This document shows positions 36,641 through 44,737 of a stretch of DNA of 64,000 nucleotides, in pieces. The notes beneath the pieces were generated by a model. It searched no databases. It was not told where the DNA came from and worked only from the letters and a program-made list of their open reading frames with translations. How positions within the stretch are numbered: the first letter of the stretch is position 1; every line of letters starts with the position of its first letter. The stretch is from Moraxella caviae (GTDB lineage: Bacteria > Pseudomonadota > Gammaproteobacteria > Pseudomonadales > Moraxellaceae): NCBI RefSeq assembly GCF_002014985.1, contig NZ_MUXU01000025.1, positions 5,862 to 69,861 on the forward strand, in the 5' to 3' direction. The position numbers and the translations under genes are program-made.

Positions 36641-37954
36641 TTAAAAAAACACCGCCACCAAATGCAGCCAGCCTGCCAACAGCCCTGTAATCGCCCCCAA
36701 AACCACAAGCGTCATCTCATCTTCTTTAAAGGCGGGGCGCAAAAGGTTTTGAAATTCTTTTGGCGTCAGGCTGCGAATACGGCTTTCAAACAAACCAAAA
36801 ATCTTATCGGCGCGTGATGTATTCAGCTCAGGGTCGCGAATCGGTACCATCGTTGCGTCAATAGATTTATCAATAATCGCTTCTTCAAAACGATGAATCT
36901 CGCCTTCGCCGCCAAGCCCTACTTTTAGTGTGGTCGCCACCACAGGTGATTCTAGCATGGCGTGCATGTGCGATTTCATGAGCGCGCGCGTTTGCTTGGC
37001 TCTTGCGCCGTACATCATTTCGTGCATGATGTTTTCAAGTGTTACAAGTTCTTTGACGACAATCTCAGCAAACACGCTAGACACTTCGTCTTGGCGTTTC
37101 ATAAAGCCGCCTTGCCAGTTGTAGCGGTGAATGTGCGGCAGCATAAAATGAATGCCGTCATCGTCTTTACGAAACACGCGCAAAAAGCGCACATAATGCG
37201 GCTCAACAGGGTTAAACACCATCCAAATGGCAATCCAGTTGGTCAGTGCGCCCCAAATCGCCGCAAAAAACGGCACCGTCCAATGCTGCGGCACAAAATA
37301 AAAAATCGCCATCTGAATGATACCAAAACCAAAGCCGATTAAGGCACTGATTTTCCAGATGAAATTGATTTCTTTTTTGCCCACGCGTAGGAACATATCT
37401 ACCATCAGCTTACGGTCAGATTCCATCTTACGCACAATCATCTGGCGCATATCCACCAGCTCTTCTACATGGTAGGTCAAATCCAGCACCAGATTTTTCA
37501 TCACGCTTGGCAGCTCGCTGTGGGCGTGCGCATAAATGCGGCGCTTGATGGCATAAGGCGTGTGCGTCCACAGCGTATAAGAACGCTCCAGCATGATTTC
37601 ATCAATCAGCTCTTCTAGATTGCTATCCACCGCAGACGTTACAAAATCCGCCATTTCAGCAGGTTCCATCGCTTCTAGAAACTCTTTGATGTTGCCAAGT
37701 TTGGCAAGCGTCTGATCGACGATGACGCCAGAAATCTTACCTGCTTTGGCAGGCACAATCCCTTGCCAGCCCAAGCCTTTTAAGCCAAATGGCATACCTG
37801 CAACACGCACACCCCAAAACTTAATGGGGTAAAAGAGCATCTCCAAAGCCATCCAAACGTGCGCCCAAGTAACAAAAGCCGTTACAGGCGGAATGGTCAG
37901 CATGGCGATAAATTCAGGGTGTTCTTTAAGCAGTTGCCAAACAGATGAAAACAT
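36641..37954 (-). CDS. DUF445 family membrane protein
   Basis: A 437-aa protein of the DUF445 family. It has membrane segments near the N-terminus (IAMLTIPPVTAFVTWAHVW), in the middle (two near 205-245, LIGFGFGIIQMAIFYFV and AIWGALTNWIAIWMVF) and at the C-terminal end (VVLGAITGLLAGWLHLVAVFF). The conserved GALTNWIAIWMVFNPVEP resembles the family pattern with Trp/Phe-Pro. ATG 37954 is taken as the start; upstream TTG/GTG codons are less likely. The function is unknown; family members occur in bacterial envelopes. It is transcribed divergently from rsmD. Confidence 0.85.
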   Translation of the reverse strand: MFSSVWQLLKEHPEFIAMLTIPPVTAFVTWAHVWMALEMLFYPIKFWGVRVAGMPFGLKGLGWQGIVPAKAGKISGVIVDQTLAKLGNIKEFLEAMEPAEMADFVTSAVDSNLEELIDEIMLERSYTLWTHTPYAIKRRIYAHAHSELPSVMKNLVLDLTYHVEELVDMRQMIVRKMESDRKLMVDMFLRVGKKEINFIWKISALIGFGFGIIQMAIFYFVPQHWTVPFFAAIWGALTNWIAIWMVFNPVEPHYVRFLRVFRKDDDGIHFMLPHIHRYNWQGGFMKRQDEVSSVFAEIVVKELVTLENIMHEMMYGARAKQTRALMKSHMHAMLESPVVATTLKVGLGGEGEIHRFEEAIIDKSIDATMVPIRDPELNTSRADKIFGLFESRIRSLTPKEFQNLLRPAFKEDEMTLVVLGAITGLLAGWLHLVAVFF

Positions 37955-38146
37955 GAAATACACCAAAGGCTAAAAGACAGCCTAGCCAACACGGCAAAAT
38001 AACAAGCAAATTACGACAATTCTAGCATAATTTTGGCACAAAGTGGATAAAATCACGCAAACATCGCCAAAACAAACCCATCAAAACGTGCTATAATAAG
38101 CAAATCTTTTTACCACATCATCAAAAAACAAACCCAAAGCCTTTTC

Positions 38147-38800
38147 ATGTCTAGCAAACGCCAAAGTAAAGCAAACGCCAAACCCACCAAACTCGGCAAC
38201 AAATCCACGCAGCCATCAGGGCAAGTGCGTATCATTGGCGGTGCGTTTAAAAGACGGCTGATTTCTTTTATTGATGCTGACGGTCTGCGCCCCACGCCTG
38301 ACAGATTGCGTGAGACGCTGTTTAACTGGCTGACTGCCGATTTGCATGACGCTGCGGTGCTTGATGTGTGCGCAGGCAGTGGCGTGCTTGGCTTTGAAGC
38401 GATTTCTCGTGGCGCAAAATCTGCCGTGATGATTGAAGCGAATGCCGCCCAAGCACGCACACTGACACAGAGTGCCGCCACCCTAAAAATTCACGCCCCA
38501 AACCTACAAGCCTTACAAAACGGTGGTGCGCACATCATTCACAGCACCGCCCAAAACGCCCTGCCCTTACTAGATGCGCCTTTTGATGTGATTTTTCTTG
38601 ACCCGCCTTATGCGCTGAATTTATGGCACGAACTCATCACGCTCATCATCACGCACGGCTTATACCACCAAGACACGCTGATTTACCTAGAAAGCGATCA
38701 GCCGCTGACAGACATCATTGCACCTTTTGATAAGCTAGAACTCATCAAATCCGCCAAAGTTGGGCAAGTATTTGCAGGTTTGGCGGTTTTTAACGATTAA
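38147..38800 (+). CDS. rsmD: 16S rRNA (guanine(966)-N2)-methyltransferase
   Basis: A 217-aa SAM-dependent RNA methylase. A basic N-terminal tail precedes RIIGGAFKRR near 28, GLRPTPDRLRETLFNWL near 44 (family signature), the SAM motif DVCAGSGVLGFEA near 70 and the catalytic FLDPPYAL near 147. It modifies G966 of 16S rRNA in assembled 30S particles. The divergent neighbour is the DUF445 gene. Confidence 0.94.
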   Translation: MSSKRQSKANAKPTKLGNKSTQPSGQVRIIGGAFKRRLISFIDADGLRPTPDRLRETLFNWLTADLHDAAVLDVCAGSGVLGFEAISRGAKSAVMIEANAAQARTLTQSAATLKIHAPNLQALQNGGAHIIHSTAQNALPLLDAPFDVIFLDPPYALNLWHELITLIITHGLYHQDTLIYLESDQPLTDIIAPFDKLELIKSAKVGQVFAGLAVFND

Positions 38801-38962
38801 CTTTTTATTGTTTAGCATGCGTGCTTAAAGTTTGGGCAAATTGCCGCACTTGATTTGCTCTTTTTGCATTTGTCTTATATCAACCGCCCTACTTTATCAA
38901 TCCCAAGCAAACTCAAACCATAAATTTGCCAACCCAAGCGCAAACTTTATGTTAAATTTTAC

Positions 38963-38991
38963 TTGCAAAGACTGAATTTTTTAGGTAAAAT
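38963..38991 (+). promoter_or_regulatory. Sigma70 promoter of rplM-rpsI
   Basis: -35 TTGCAA (38963-38968) and -10 TAAAAT (38986-38991) are separated by 17 bp, about 115 bp upstream of rplM. The following leader has an inverted repeat TTGAGTTT/AAACTCAA (39059-39066 and 39083-39090). Confidence 0.65.
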
Positions 38992-39105
38992 ACGAACCGT
39001 TTTTTGAGAGCCCTTCGTTTCCCCAACTCTTAAAACAAGTAAAATCAAGCCTTTGTGCTTGAGTTTTTTGTTTTTTACTCTCAAACTCAACTAAATAGGT
39101 TTTAT

Positions 39106-39537
39106 ATGACTACTACTATCAGTGCCAAACCCGCTGAAGTTGTACATGACTGGTATGTCGTGGACGCTGAAGGCAAAACGCTAGGTCGTCTAGCGAGTGA
39201 AATCGCTTCTCGTCTTCGTGGCAAGCACAAGCCATCGTACACTCCACACGTTGATACTGGCGATTACATCGTTGTTATCAATGCTGACAAAATTGCTGTA
39301 ACTGGCAAGAAAGCTCAGGACAAAAAATATTATCGCCACACTGGTTATCCGGGCGGCATCAAAGAGACCAACTTCACTAAATTGCTAGCGCACAAACCTG
39401 AAGACGTGCTACACAAAGCAGTGAAAGGTATGCTACCAAAAGGTCCTTTGGGCTATGCGATGATTAAAAAACTGAAGTTGTACGCTGGTAGCGAGCATCC
39501 GCACGCAGCACAGCAGCCACAAGTACTAGACATCTAA
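39106..39537 (+). CDS. rplM: 50S ribosomal protein L13
   Basis: A 143-aa large-subunit protein. ATG 39106 is chosen because it gives the standard N-terminus ([21 protein letters not shown]); an upstream in-frame ATG at 39055 lies in the leader. Conserved features are [18 protein letters not shown]-like [20 protein letters not shown] and [12 protein letters not shown], with the C-terminal [11 protein letters not shown]. It is followed by rpsI after 10 bp. In E. coli L13 represses its own operon through the leader. Confidence 0.97.
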   Translation: MTTTISAKPAEVVHDWYVVDAEGKTLGRLASEIASRLRGKHKPSYTPHVDTGDYIVVINADKIAVTGKKAQDKKYYRHTGYPGGIKETNFTKLLAHKPEDVLHKAVKGMLPKGPLGYAMIKKLKLYAGSEHPHAAQQPQVLDI

Positions 39538-39547
39538 GGAGATACAC

Positions 39548-39934
39548 ATGGAACGCAATTACGGCACTGGTCGCCGCAAGACTTCTACTGCTCGTGTCTT
39601 CTTGTCTAAAGGCACTGGCAACATCGTAATCAATGGCAAATCACTAGACGAATACTTCGGTCGTGAAACTTCACGCATGGTTGTACGTCAGCCACTTGAA
39701 CTACTAGACGCAGTGAACAACTACGATCTATACATCACCGTTACTGGTGGTGGTGCAAGCGGTCAAGCAGGTGCGATTCGCCACGGCATCACTCGCGCGC
39801 TAATCGAATCTGACGAAAGCCTAAAACCTGCTCTAAAAGCAGCTGGCTTCGTTACTCGTGACGCTCGTGAAGTTGAACGTAAGAAATTGGGTCTGCGCAA
39901 AGCACGTCGCCGTCCACAATTCTCAAAACGTTAA
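39548..39934 (+). CDS. rpsI: 30S ribosomal protein S9
   Basis: A 128-aa small-subunit protein whose C-terminal tail reaches the P-site tRNA. It shows [45 protein letters not shown] and the highly basic end [17 protein letters not shown], with the universal final Lys-Arg. A strong SD (AAGGAG) precedes it. It forms the standard rplM-rpsI operon, closed by a terminator. Confidence 0.97.
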   Translation: MERNYGTGRRKTSTARVFLSKGTGNIVINGKSLDEYFGRETSRMVVRQPLELLDAVNNYDLYITVTGGGASGQAGAIRHGITRALIESDESLKPALKAAGFVTRDAREVERKKLGLRKARRRPQFSKR

Positions 39935-39952
39935 TTTTACGTTTGCCAAAAA

Positions 39953-39983
39953 AAACTCTCGATATTTTATCGGGAGTTTTTTA
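39953..39983 (+). terminator. Terminator of rplM-rpsI
   Basis: AAACTCTCGAT pairs with ATCGGGAGTTT across a short loop, followed by a T run. Confidence 0.8.
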
Positions 39984-40135
39984 CGTTTTGCCGTTTTTTC
40001 AATTTGTCAATTTGCCCTATCGGCAGCGGCAACCATCAGCGCTATTTTTATTATAAAATTACAAAACAGCCATTGCATGAAAGCTGAAAATATTCAATAA
40101 ATTTTAAATAAATAATGTAAAATATTAGCGTTAAT

Positions 40136-40381
40136 TTCCCACTGCTTCACTGGGAATTTTTGCCATTTTTTGGCAAAAATCACACTTTTTTATCAATTCA
40201 TTAAAAATTTTGCGGTTTTTTTGCACAAGTTAGCACCTTAGGAATTTATTTTATTGCAAAAATAGCTTAAAATAGTTACGTTTGGTAAACCAAAATTTTT
40301 AATTTGTAATCTTACCGATTTTGTAATAGGCACAGCAACGGTGGCGAACGGAGCGAAGTTTTAAAAACCGTTTTTCGCCAC
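40136..40381 (+). promoter_or_regulatory. Hairpin-rich leader upstream of petABC
   Basis: In the roughly 490-bp gap before petA three inverted repeats follow one another: TTCCCA/TGGGAA (40136-40155), ATTTTTGCCA/TGGCAAAAAT (40156-40180, 10-bp perfect stem, 5-nt loop), and GTGGCGAACGG paired with CCGtttTTCGCCAC-type arms (40341-40381). A -10-like TAAAAT at 40118-40123 lies upstream. The transcript would have a long structured leader. Its role is unknown. Confidence 0.5.
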
Positions 40382-40427
40382 GCACCCAGTATGGGGCTAT
40401 CCCATTCTTTTTCTGGAGGAAGTTTTA

Positions 40428-41012
40428 ATGAGCCATGCCGAAGGCGTGAATGTAAAACGCCGTAGAGTCCTGATTGCTTCAACCGCTGCCATCGGCGCAG
40501 TTGGTGTTGGTGCAATCGCCACCCCATTTGTGCGTTCTTGGTATCCAAGCGCCAAGGCGGAAGCTGCTGGTGCAGCGGTCGTAACTGACATCGCTGGCGT
40601 TGAAACTGGACAAATGATCACCCTAAAATATCGTGGCAAACCTATCTTTGTCGTCAAGCGTACAGAGGAAATGGTTGCAAATCTAGCAGAAGTTGCTTCT
40701 AGACTTGCCGACCCTAATTCTGACGCTTCTGTACAGCCTGAAAACTGCAAAAACGACACCCGCTCAGTACAGCCTGAAATCTTGGTTGTAGAAGGCGTGT
40801 GTACGCATTTAGGCTGCGCACCGCTATTCCGTCCAGAAGTGGGCGCAGCGGATTTGGGCGGTAGTGATTGGTTTGGTGGATTTTTCTGCCCTTGCCACGG
40901 TTCAAAATATGACCTAGCAGGTCGTGTGTACAGTGGACAGCCTGCGCCTGCAAACCTACCAGTACCTATCTACAAGATTGAAGGCTCTATCTTGACAGTT
41001 GGGGAGGCGTAA
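40428..41012 (+). CDS. petA: Ubiquinol-cytochrome c reductase Rieske iron-sulfur subunit
   Basis: A 194-aa Rieske protein of cytochrome bc1. The N-terminus has a Tat-like signal anchor (KRRRVLIASTAAIGAVGVGAI), keeping it tethered to the periplasmic face. The [2Fe-2S] ligands are in CTHLGCAP near 124 and CPCHGSKYD near 154. A strong SD (GGAGGAAG) precedes the start. It is the first gene of petABC, with petB beginning 2 bp after its stop. It takes electrons from ubiquinol and passes them to cytochrome c1. Confidence 0.97.
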   Translation: MSHAEGVNVKRRRVLIASTAAIGAVGVGAIATPFVRSWYPSAKAEAAGAAVVTDIAGVETGQMITLKYRGKPIFVVKRTEEMVANLAEVASRLADPNSDASVQPENCKNDTRSVQPEILVVEGVCTHLGCAPLFRPEVGAADLGGSDWFGGFFCPCHGSKYDLAGRVYSGQPAPANLPVPIYKIEGSILTVGEA

Positions 41013-41014
41013 TC

Positions 41015-42253
41015 ATGAGCATTGCTAAGAAATTTATGAGCTGGGTGGACGCACGCTACCCTGCAACCGAGACGTATGAATACCATATGTCAAAGTACTA
41101 TGCGCCAAAAAACTTTAACTTTTGGTATTTCTTTGGCGTACTATCTATGGTGGTGCTAGTAAACCAGCTCGTAACTGGTATCTGGCTGACCATGATGTTC
41201 AACCCAAGCGCAGAAGGTGCGTTTGCTTCACTAGAATACATCATGCGTGATGTCAAAGGCGGCTGGCTGATTCGCTATATGCACTCAACGGGTGCGTCAG
41301 CTTTCTTCGTGGTGGTGTACCTGCATATGTTCCGTGGCTTGATGTATGGCTCATACCAAAAACCGCGTGAGCTTGTGTGGATCATCGGTATGCTGATTTA
41401 CCTATGCTTGATGGCAGAAGGCTTCTTTGGTTACTTGCTGCCTTGGGGTAATATGTCATTCTGGGGTGCGCAAGTTATTCTAAACCTGCCTGCAGCAATT
41501 CCATTCATTGGTGATGCTTTGGGCGAGTGGGTGAAAGGCGACTACATCATCTCAGGCATCACACTAAACCGCTTCTTTGCGCTACACGTTGTTGCCATTC
41601 CGTTGATTTTGGTTGGCTTGGTATTCATGCACCTAGTGGCATTGCACCATGTTGGCTCGAACAACCCAGACGGCGTAGACATCAAAAAACTAAAAGACAA
41701 AAACGGCGTACCGCTTGACGGCGTACCGTTCCACCCATACTACACCGTGCATGACATGGTAGGTATCGTGGTATTCTTTATCTGCTTCTTTGCGGTTGTG
41801 TTCTTCTTCCCAGAAGGCGGCGGTTATTTCCTAGAAAAACCAAACTTTGAAGCAGCGAACGCCCTAAAAACACCTGAGCATATCGCCCCTGTTTGGTATT
41901 ATATGCCATTCTACGCCATGCTGCGTGCGACACCATCTATGTTCGGCTCTGCCCTACCGGGTGTTATCGTAATGTTCGGTGCAATTCTTATCATGTTTGC
42001 ATTGCCTTGGCTTGACCGCTCACCTGTGAAATCTATCCGCTACAAAGGCGCTTTGTCAAAAATCGCTTTGGCAATTTTCGTGGTTAGCTTCATTATCCTA
42101 GGCTATCTTGGTGGTGTTGCATCAACACCGACAGGTACTATCGTTGGTCGTATTTGCACAATTTTGTACTTCTTGTACTTCCTATTGATGCCGTTCTACA
42201 CTTCAATTGAGAAATGCAAACAACCACCTGAGCGTGTTACTGGAGGCCACTGA
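41015..42253 (+). CDS. petB: Cytochrome b of the bc1 complex
   Basis: A 412-aa inner-membrane cytochrome b. It has eight or nine transmembrane helices. The four heme-ligating histidines are in the helices bearing MHSTGASAFFVVVYLHMFR (near 87-105) and FFALHVVAIPLILVGLVFMHL (near 187-207). The quinol-site PEWYY equivalent is PVWYYMPFY near 292, with Val in place of Glu-neighbouring residues worth noting. The C-terminus is hydrophilic. Its stop overlaps petC (TGATG). Confidence 0.96.
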   Translation: MSIAKKFMSWVDARYPATETYEYHMSKYYAPKNFNFWYFFGVLSMVVLVNQLVTGIWLTMMFNPSAEGAFASLEYIMRDVKGGWLIRYMHSTGASAFFVVVYLHMFRGLMYGSYQKPRELVWIIGMLIYLCLMAEGFFGYLLPWGNMSFWGAQVILNLPAAIPFIGDALGEWVKGDYIISGITLNRFFALHVVAIPLILVGLVFMHLVALHHVGSNNPDGVDIKKLKDKNGVPLDGVPFHPYYTVHDMVGIVVFFICFFAVVFFFPEGGGYFLEKPNFEAANALKTPEHIAPVWYYMPFYAMLRATPSMFGSALPGVIVMFGAILIMFALPWLDRSPVKSIRYKGALSKIALAIFVVSFIILGYLGGVASTPTGTIVGRICTILYFLYFLLMPFYTSIEKCKQPPERVTGGH

Positions 42254-42987
42254 TGAGCGCATTTAATCTAAAAAGCAGTCTGTCAAAAATCGGTGCAGGC
42301 ATTCTATTGGCAGCAACCGCTGTCATCGCAAGCCCAAGCGCAATGGCAGCAGGTGGCGGTGGCTGTGGTACTTACACCAATGCCGATGGCGAAAACGTTA
42401 CGCTAGAATGCAGCCACGCTCCCATTGATTTGACAAACAAAGGCTCGCTACAACGTGGCGCGGCAATGTTCATGAACTACTGCGTGGGCTGTCATAGCGC
42501 ACAATATGTACGCCATTCTCGCATTGCACAAGACCTAGACATTCCGCCAGAGTTGGTTGAAAAATACCTACTGGTAACCAGCGATCAAATCGGCGATCAC
42601 ATTACTGCGCAAATCGATCCTGATACTCAAGCGGCTTGGTTTGGTGCTGCACCGCCTGACTTGTCGCTAGTGAACCGCTTGCGTGGCGATGACTGGGTTT
42701 ATACTTACCTACTGTCATTCTACGAAGACCCAAGCCGTCCTTGGGGTGCGAACAACCTTGTCCTAGCAAACGCAGCAATGCCGCACGTTTTGCATAACTT
42801 GCAAAAAGAGCTGGGTCAAGAAGAGTACGAAGCTCGCGTGGGCGATTTGGTGAACTTCATGGCGTGGATGGCTGAGCCTGTACGTCATGAGCGCAAAATC
42901 TACGGCGCATTTGTTCTGTTGTTCTTGTTGGCACTGCTAATCCCTGTGTACCTGCTGAACAAAGAATTCTGGAAAGACGTGAAATAA
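42253..42987 (+). CDS. petC: Cytochrome c1
   Basis: A 244-aa c-type cytochrome of the bc1 complex. A signal peptide (about 1-32, ending SAMA) directs export. The covalent heme site is NYCVGCHSAQY near 75, with a likely axial Met in AAMPHVL near 176. A C-terminal membrane anchor is at about 219-236 (AFVLLFLLALLIPVYLL). An extra CysGly-rich stretch (GGGGCGTYT) follows the signal peptide. It needs the ccm system for heme attachment. SD ACTGGAGG lies in the end of petB. Confidence 0.95.
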   Translation: MSAFNLKSSLSKIGAGILLAATAVIASPSAMAAGGGGCGTYTNADGENVTLECSHAPIDLTNKGSLQRGAAMFMNYCVGCHSAQYVRHSRIAQDLDIPPELVEKYLLVTSDQIGDHITAQIDPDTQAAWFGAAPPDLSLVNRLRGDDWVYTYLLSFYEDPSRPWGANNLVLANAAMPHVLHNLQKELGQEEYEARVGDLVNFMAWMAEPVRHERKIYGAFVLLFLLALLIPVYLLNKEFWKDVK

Positions 42988-43001
42988 TTCACACACCAGC
43001 C

Positions 43002-43033
43002 AAAAAGCCAATCTGTCATGGATTGGCTTTTTT
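43002..43033 (+). terminator. Terminator of petABC
   Basis: AAAAAGCCAATC pairs with GATTGGCTTTTTT across a 7-nt loop, directly after petC. Confidence 0.85.
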
Positions 43034-43237
43034 GGTTTGGCGGTTTGAACAAGCCATCAAATTTATTGCCGCATTTTCCAAAATCAACCCATCAATCCCC
43101 AACTCACTTCGCTATTTTAAAGATTATTTACCAATCATCTTGCCAAATGATGTACAATTTTGGTAAATTTACCAATCCAAACACACAATCACGCAAATTT
43201 CTGCTACACTATGGGCATTATTCACTGATATTGTTTT

Positions 43238-43879
43238 ATGCTGCACTCTAGCCTACCACCGACCCAATTTGTGCTGTATGCCGATGACGGCTATGACAGC
43301 CATGTCGTGCGGCTATTGCTTGAAGAAAAGCGCCTTGCTTATCAAATGCGCCTGCTGCATGATGACAGACCCGAAGAGCTTGCCGAGCTTAATCCTTATT
43401 TGAGCTTGCCTGTGCTGGTGAATCGTGATGTGTCGCTGTACGAAACCAACATCATCTTTGAATACCTAGAAGAGCGCCACCAAGCCTACAAGCTGCTGCC
43501 CACCACCCCAAAAGAGCGTGCCAATGTGCGGCTTTTGGCGTGGCGATTACAGCGTGATTGGCTCGCACTTGGCAAGACACTGTGGACGCACCCAGACAGC
43601 TTTGATGAAAAAAAGGCAGCGCACGCCAAAAAAACACTCAGCGATTCACTTACCACGCTTGCGCCATTATTTGCACGGCATGAATATTTTATGTCCGATG
43701 AATTTGGCTGGTGCGATGTGCTGCTCTTGCCACTGCTGTGGCGTTTACCAAAACTTGGTGTAACACTGCCTGCCACGCTGTGCCGACCGCTTTTAGAATA
43801 CCAAGAGCGTGGCTTTGCAAGACAAGCCTTCAAAAACAGCCTTGCGCCTGCGCCTATGCTGGACGATGATGAGATTTAA
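43238..43879 (+). CDS. sspA: Stringent starvation protein A (glutathione S-transferase fold)
   Basis: A 213-aa RNA polymerase-associated protein with a glutathione S-transferase fold. The N-terminal thioredoxin-like domain shows LYADDGYDSHVVRLLLEEK, ELNPYLSLPVLV and the SspA-type LYETNIIFEYLEER. The C-terminal domain is helical. The petABC-sspA-sspB order is conserved in many beta- and gammaproteobacteria and supports the name. A region of about 200 bp with its own terminator upstream suggests a separate promoter. Confidence 0.9.
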   Translation: MLHSSLPPTQFVLYADDGYDSHVVRLLLEEKRLAYQMRLLHDDRPEELAELNPYLSLPVLVNRDVSLYETNIIFEYLEERHQAYKLLPTTPKERANVRLLAWRLQRDWLALGKTLWTHPDSFDEKKAAHAKKTLSDSLTTLAPLFARHEYFMSDEFGWCDVLLLPLLWRLPKLGVTLPATLCRPLLEYQERGFARQAFKNSLAPAPMLDDDEI

Positions 43880-43963
43880 CTTGCCGCTTTGGCAAGGCAA
43901 AGCCTTAAAAGCCAGCTTTATTGACAAACCATAAACACAAAACAACACACGAAAAGGAAAACT

Positions 43964-44380
43964 ATGACGCCCACTCGCCCTTATTTTATCCGCGCCTTGC
44001 ACGAATGGCTTGAAGATAACGATTTGACCGCCTATTTGATGGTGGACGCCACTCACCCTGATTTGCACGCACCCACCGAATACGCCCAAGACGGACGCTT
44101 GGTGCTGGCGGCTTCTTATCAAGCCACCAAAGACTTGCACATTGACAATGACGCCATTTCATTTGCTGCACGTTTTAATGGCGTATCGCAAGACATCTGG
44201 ATTCCGATGGCTGCCGTGCTGGGCATTTATGCCAAAGAAGACCCATCGCGCGCGCTGTTTTTTGACCCAAGCGAATACGCTGACGTAGACGCAGCCAGCG
44301 AGCCACAAACTGACAGTAGCGATGAGCCACAAGACGATAAGGACGACAAACCAAAACGCAGCCATCTAAAATTTGTTTGA
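43964..44380 (+). CDS. sspB: ClpXP protease specificity-enhancing factor SspB
   Basis: A 138-aa adaptor that delivers ssrA-tagged and other proteins to ClpXP. The folded domain (about 1-105) has RPYFIRALHEWLEDNDLTAYLMVDA, then ISFAARFNGVSQDIWIPMAAVLGIYAKED. A flexible acidic linker (about 106-128) leads to the C-terminal ClpX-binding tail (RSHLKFV), typical of SspB. SD AAAAGGAAAA precedes it. It lies 84 bp after sspA. Confidence 0.93.
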   Translation: MTPTRPYFIRALHEWLEDNDLTAYLMVDATHPDLHAPTEYAQDGRLVLAASYQATKDLHIDNDAISFAARFNGVSQDIWIPMAAVLGIYAKEDPSRALFFDPSEYADVDAASEPQTDSSDEPQDDKDDKPKRSHLKFV

Positions 44381-44435
44381 TTGCAGCTATTTGAATTGGT
44401 GGCGATGGCTTGATAAACATAAACCACGCCAAAAC

Positions 44436-44468
44436 AAAAACCCTTGCAATGATTTGCAAGGGTTTTTT
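44436..44468 (+). terminator. Terminator of sspAB
   Basis: AAAAACCCTTGCAA pairs with TTGCAAGGGTTTTT across a 4-nt loop, with a T-rich tail. Confidence 0.85.
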
Positions 44469-44737
44469 ATTGTGGGCTAGCAGGTTCTATAAGCTTGACA
44501 AAAAATCTGGTTTTTAAACAAAAAACATCAACTTTTTAGCTGGCATACAACCATCAACTCAATTCAAATCAACTCTACCAATAATTAAAATTCACATCGC
44601 TTTTAAAAAACCACCCATTGATTTTTTCGTGATTTTTGTGCGGTTTTGCGGTAAAATTAGAGCAATTTTTTATCTTAATTCACGCTTATGCGCTTGACTT
44701 GGCGTAAGCGACACCACAAATTAACACAAGGCACGTT
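44469..44737. other. Intergenic region upstream of metG
   Basis: An AT-rich spacer of about 270 bp. A -10-like TAAAAT lies near 44653, but no convincing -35, RNA gene or tRNA-sensing leader is visible. Confidence 0.45.

Noticed and set aside
36482..36817. 111-codon plus-strand frame with repeated ALKQF units
   Set aside because: It lacks an SD, overlaps the 3' end of the DUF445 gene on the opposite strand, and its repeated peptide simply reflects the 15-bp DNA repeat.
39055..39105. N-terminal extension of L13
   Set aside because: The added 17 residues are not part of L13 and fall in the leader; the standard start at 39106 fits.
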